Shown piece after piece: positions 62,476-64,000 of a stretch of 64,000 nucleotides of DNA. Numbering within the stretch: position 1 is the stretch's first letter; each line of letters opens with the position of its first letter. Position numbers and translations under genes: made by a program. This stretch comes from Azotobacter salinestris (GTDB taxonomy: Bacteria; Pseudomonadota; Gammaproteobacteria; Pseudomonadales; Pseudomonadaceae): the NCBI RefSeq assembly GCF_009363155.1, contig NZ_CP045302.1, positions 3,331,001 through 3,395,000 on the forward strand. The letters run 5' to 3'. Below the pieces are notes generated by a model, which worked only from the letters and a program-made list of their open reading frames with translations, made no database searches and was not told the DNA's origin.

Positions 62476-62866
62476 GATTCCCCGCTTGAAAGCCTTGAAA
62501 TGGTGTCCACGATAAATAGGTGGACACCATCTCTTAGCCTGGCGGGTTCAAGCCAGATGACTTGGCCGGACGGTTACAGCCCCCGGGCCAGGGTCGAGCA
62601 TGTATTTGCCAGCCTCGCCCAGATGGGCGGCAAGATGGTCCGGAGCATTGGCTTGGTCCGGGCGGAGTTCGGTTTGGTGGTCAAATCGGCGGTCTACAAC
62701 CTCAAGCGGATGTCGAGACTGCTGGAAATGGCCTGAGTCAGGTCGCCGGTTGCATACCGCGACCGGCAGCAGGATCTTCTGCGAGACATCAACCCGGTCA
62801 ACGGATGCCAAGCGCTGGGTTCGTCACTGCTCGACCCAGCTCAGGTGGGTGTTTTTAGAGGTGCCC

Positions 62867-63426
<560 letters not shown>

Positions 63427-64000
63427 ATGCTGACTTTATTAAAGCTCCTTCAAGATGGTCGCTTTCATTCCGGACAGGCAATCGCCGATGCATTGTGTAT
63501 CAGTCGAAATGCTGTCTGGAAGCAGATACGTCGCTTGGAGGCTGATCTGGGAATAGAGTTGAACCGGGTGCGAGGGCGTGGTTATCAGCTGGCCAGTCCG
63601 TTGATTTTGTTGGATGATGGGGTGTTGTGCGATAAAGGTTTGTCTGATGTTTGGCCTTTTTATATTTATGAATCGTTGGATTCGACAAACGCTGAGGCAA
63701 CTAGGCTCGTGGCTAAGGGTGTTGAGCCTCCTTTTCTAATACTGGCGGAGAGGCAGACTTCTGGGCGCGGTCGGCGAGGGCGTGTTTGGCAAAGTCCATT
63801 CGGGGTGAATGTCTACATGAGTCTGGTGATGCGAGTTCAGGGGGGGGCTCGCCAGTTGGAGGGATTAAGCCTTGTGGTTGGATTGGCAGTATTGCGGGCG
63901 CTAAGGGCTTCGGGGCTCGCTAAGGCTGGGCTGAAGTGGCCTAATGATATTCTGGTGCAGGGGAAAAAGATTGCAGGAATTCTCCTGGAGTTGACCGGCG
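63427..64000 (+). CDS. birA: Biotin--protein ligase/biotin operon repressor BirA, 3' end outside the window
   Basis: The visible 191 codons start MLTLLKLLQDGRFHSGQAIAD with a winged helix-turn-helix (ALCISRNAVWKQIRRLEADLGIEL, about 22-45). The ligase domain follows: ESLDSTNAEATRL (about 80-92), the ATP/biotin loop ERQTSGRGRRGRVWQSPFGVN (about 103-123, here GRGRRGR), LKWPNDILVQGKKIAGILLEL near the window end. BirA biotinylates AccB and, with its DNA-binding domain, represses biotin genes. The preceding ATG at 63422 leads to an immediate stop, so 63427 is the start. GC content is lower than in neighbouring genes. tyrS lies upstream across 5.7 kb of mobile elements. Confidence 0.95.
   Translation, partial: MLTLLKLLQDGRFHSGQAIADALCISRNAVWKQIRRLEADLGIELNRVRGRGYQLASPLILLDDGVLCDKGLSDVWPFYIYESLDSTNAEATRLVAKGVEPPFLILAERQTSGRGRRGRVWQSPFGVNVYMSLVMRVQGGARQLEGLSLVVGLAVLRALRASGLAKAGLKWPNDILVQGKKIAGILLELTG

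Larger units (their letters stand above)
60206..62577 (-). mobile_element. IS66-family insertion sequence, copy 2, 2372 bp, TSD AGCCCCCG
   Basis: It has the same ends and length as the copy at 11220-13591 (offset 48986 throughout, no indels). The 8-bp duplication AGCCCCCG flanks it at 60198-60205 and 62578-62585. The two target sequences both begin AGCC. The tnpA-tnpB half is essentially identical between copies, while differences cluster in tnpC. Confidence 0.95.
59349..62736 (+). pseudogene. IS5-family transposase interrupted by IS66 copy 2
   Basis: The 5' part (59349-60205) encodes MFSLFADQEREAKLD, GGRPPYPTEQMTRLLVLQQLF, RVPDRNTIWLFRERL and KGQIIDASIVRAPIQ (first catalytic Asp), then ADRGYHDKPR (second Asp). 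The 3' part resumes at 62586 and encodes ARVEHVFASLAQMGGKMVRSIG (catalytic Glu in VEHVF) to a stop at 62736. Joining the parts with one AGCCCCCG copy restores a continuous frame of about 336 codons. The gene was therefore intact when IS66 landed in it. The start at 59349 has GGAG seven bases upstream. Confidence 0.92.
59280..62866 (+). mobile_element. IS5-family element (about 1.2 kb) split by IS66 copy 2, TSD TCAT
   Basis: GGGCACCTCTAAAAAC at 59280-59295 is repeated inverted at 62851-62866, and TCAT flanks both sides (59276-59279 and 62867-62870). Subtracting the nested 2372-bp IS66 and its 8-bp duplication leaves about 1207 bp, a normal IS5-family size. It differs from the IS5 element at 9798-10991 in ends and transposase. 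Confidence 0.9.

Overview
The window is GC-rich gammaproteobacterial chromosome. The right-hand gene order trpG-trpD-trpC / vfr / osmC-like / speD / coq7 / HIT / hemJ / argC / erpA / anmK / M23 peptidase / tyrS ... birA is the one known from Pseudomonas chromosomes. Vfr, the trp leader peptide and an alginate-lyase gene also point to Pseudomonadaceae. Azotobacter or a close relative is a reasonable guess but is not proven by the sequence.

Layout. 1-9120: carbohydrate and accessory genes, with a tandem GH13 pair (alpha-glucosidase-like plus trehalose-synthase-like), an ExoD-family membrane protein, a MaoC-type hydratase, and a PL17 oligoalginate lyase divergent from a LysR regulator. 9121-15777: an AT-richer transposon graveyard. 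A small two-gene operon (SnoaL/DUF4440 protein plus P-loop kinase) is broken twice, by an IS5-family element (TSD CTAA) and by an IS66-family element (TSD AGCCATCC), followed by a MITE-like repeat and an IS1182-family element. 15778-23732: a frameshifted VOC gene, a DMT permease, a secreted RTX subtilase with a small exported partner, an HtrA-like protease, an alpha/beta hydrolase and a DUF4239 membrane protein.

23946-43787: a block that looks like a stress, redox and energy cluster. It holds a Zn alcohol dehydrogenase, PHA-synthase-like hydrolase, MGMT, archease, truncated universal stress protein, CPA2 antiporter, MdaB-type quinone reductase, CapA-like protein, NAD-salvage genes (pncB, pncA, a prs paralogue), a COG2187 kinase, then an operon of acetyl-CoA synthetase, 2-oxoacid dehydrogenase E1 alpha, E1 beta, E2 and an acyl carrier protein, and finally RtcB. 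No E3 gene is present. A 114-bp IS5-like MITE sits exactly at the rtcB stop codon. REP-like GTAGGGTGG repeats occur at three places in this block.

43909-57671: TPR and His-rich exported proteins, then the conserved core. trpGDC is preceded by a promoter and a leader peptide with two Trp codons, which fits attenuation. 57672-63426: the tyrS-birA interval, where many pseudomonads carry an rRNA operon. No rRNA is seen here. Instead there is an IS630-family element, an IS3-family transposase relic, an IS5-family element split by a second IS66 copy (TSD AGCCCCCG), and a run of 29 cytosines. The window ends inside birA.

The strongest direct observations are the precisely delimited insertions with target duplications that restore open frames on in-silico excision. 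The most interesting functional hypothesis is the Acs-E1-E2-ACP operon.
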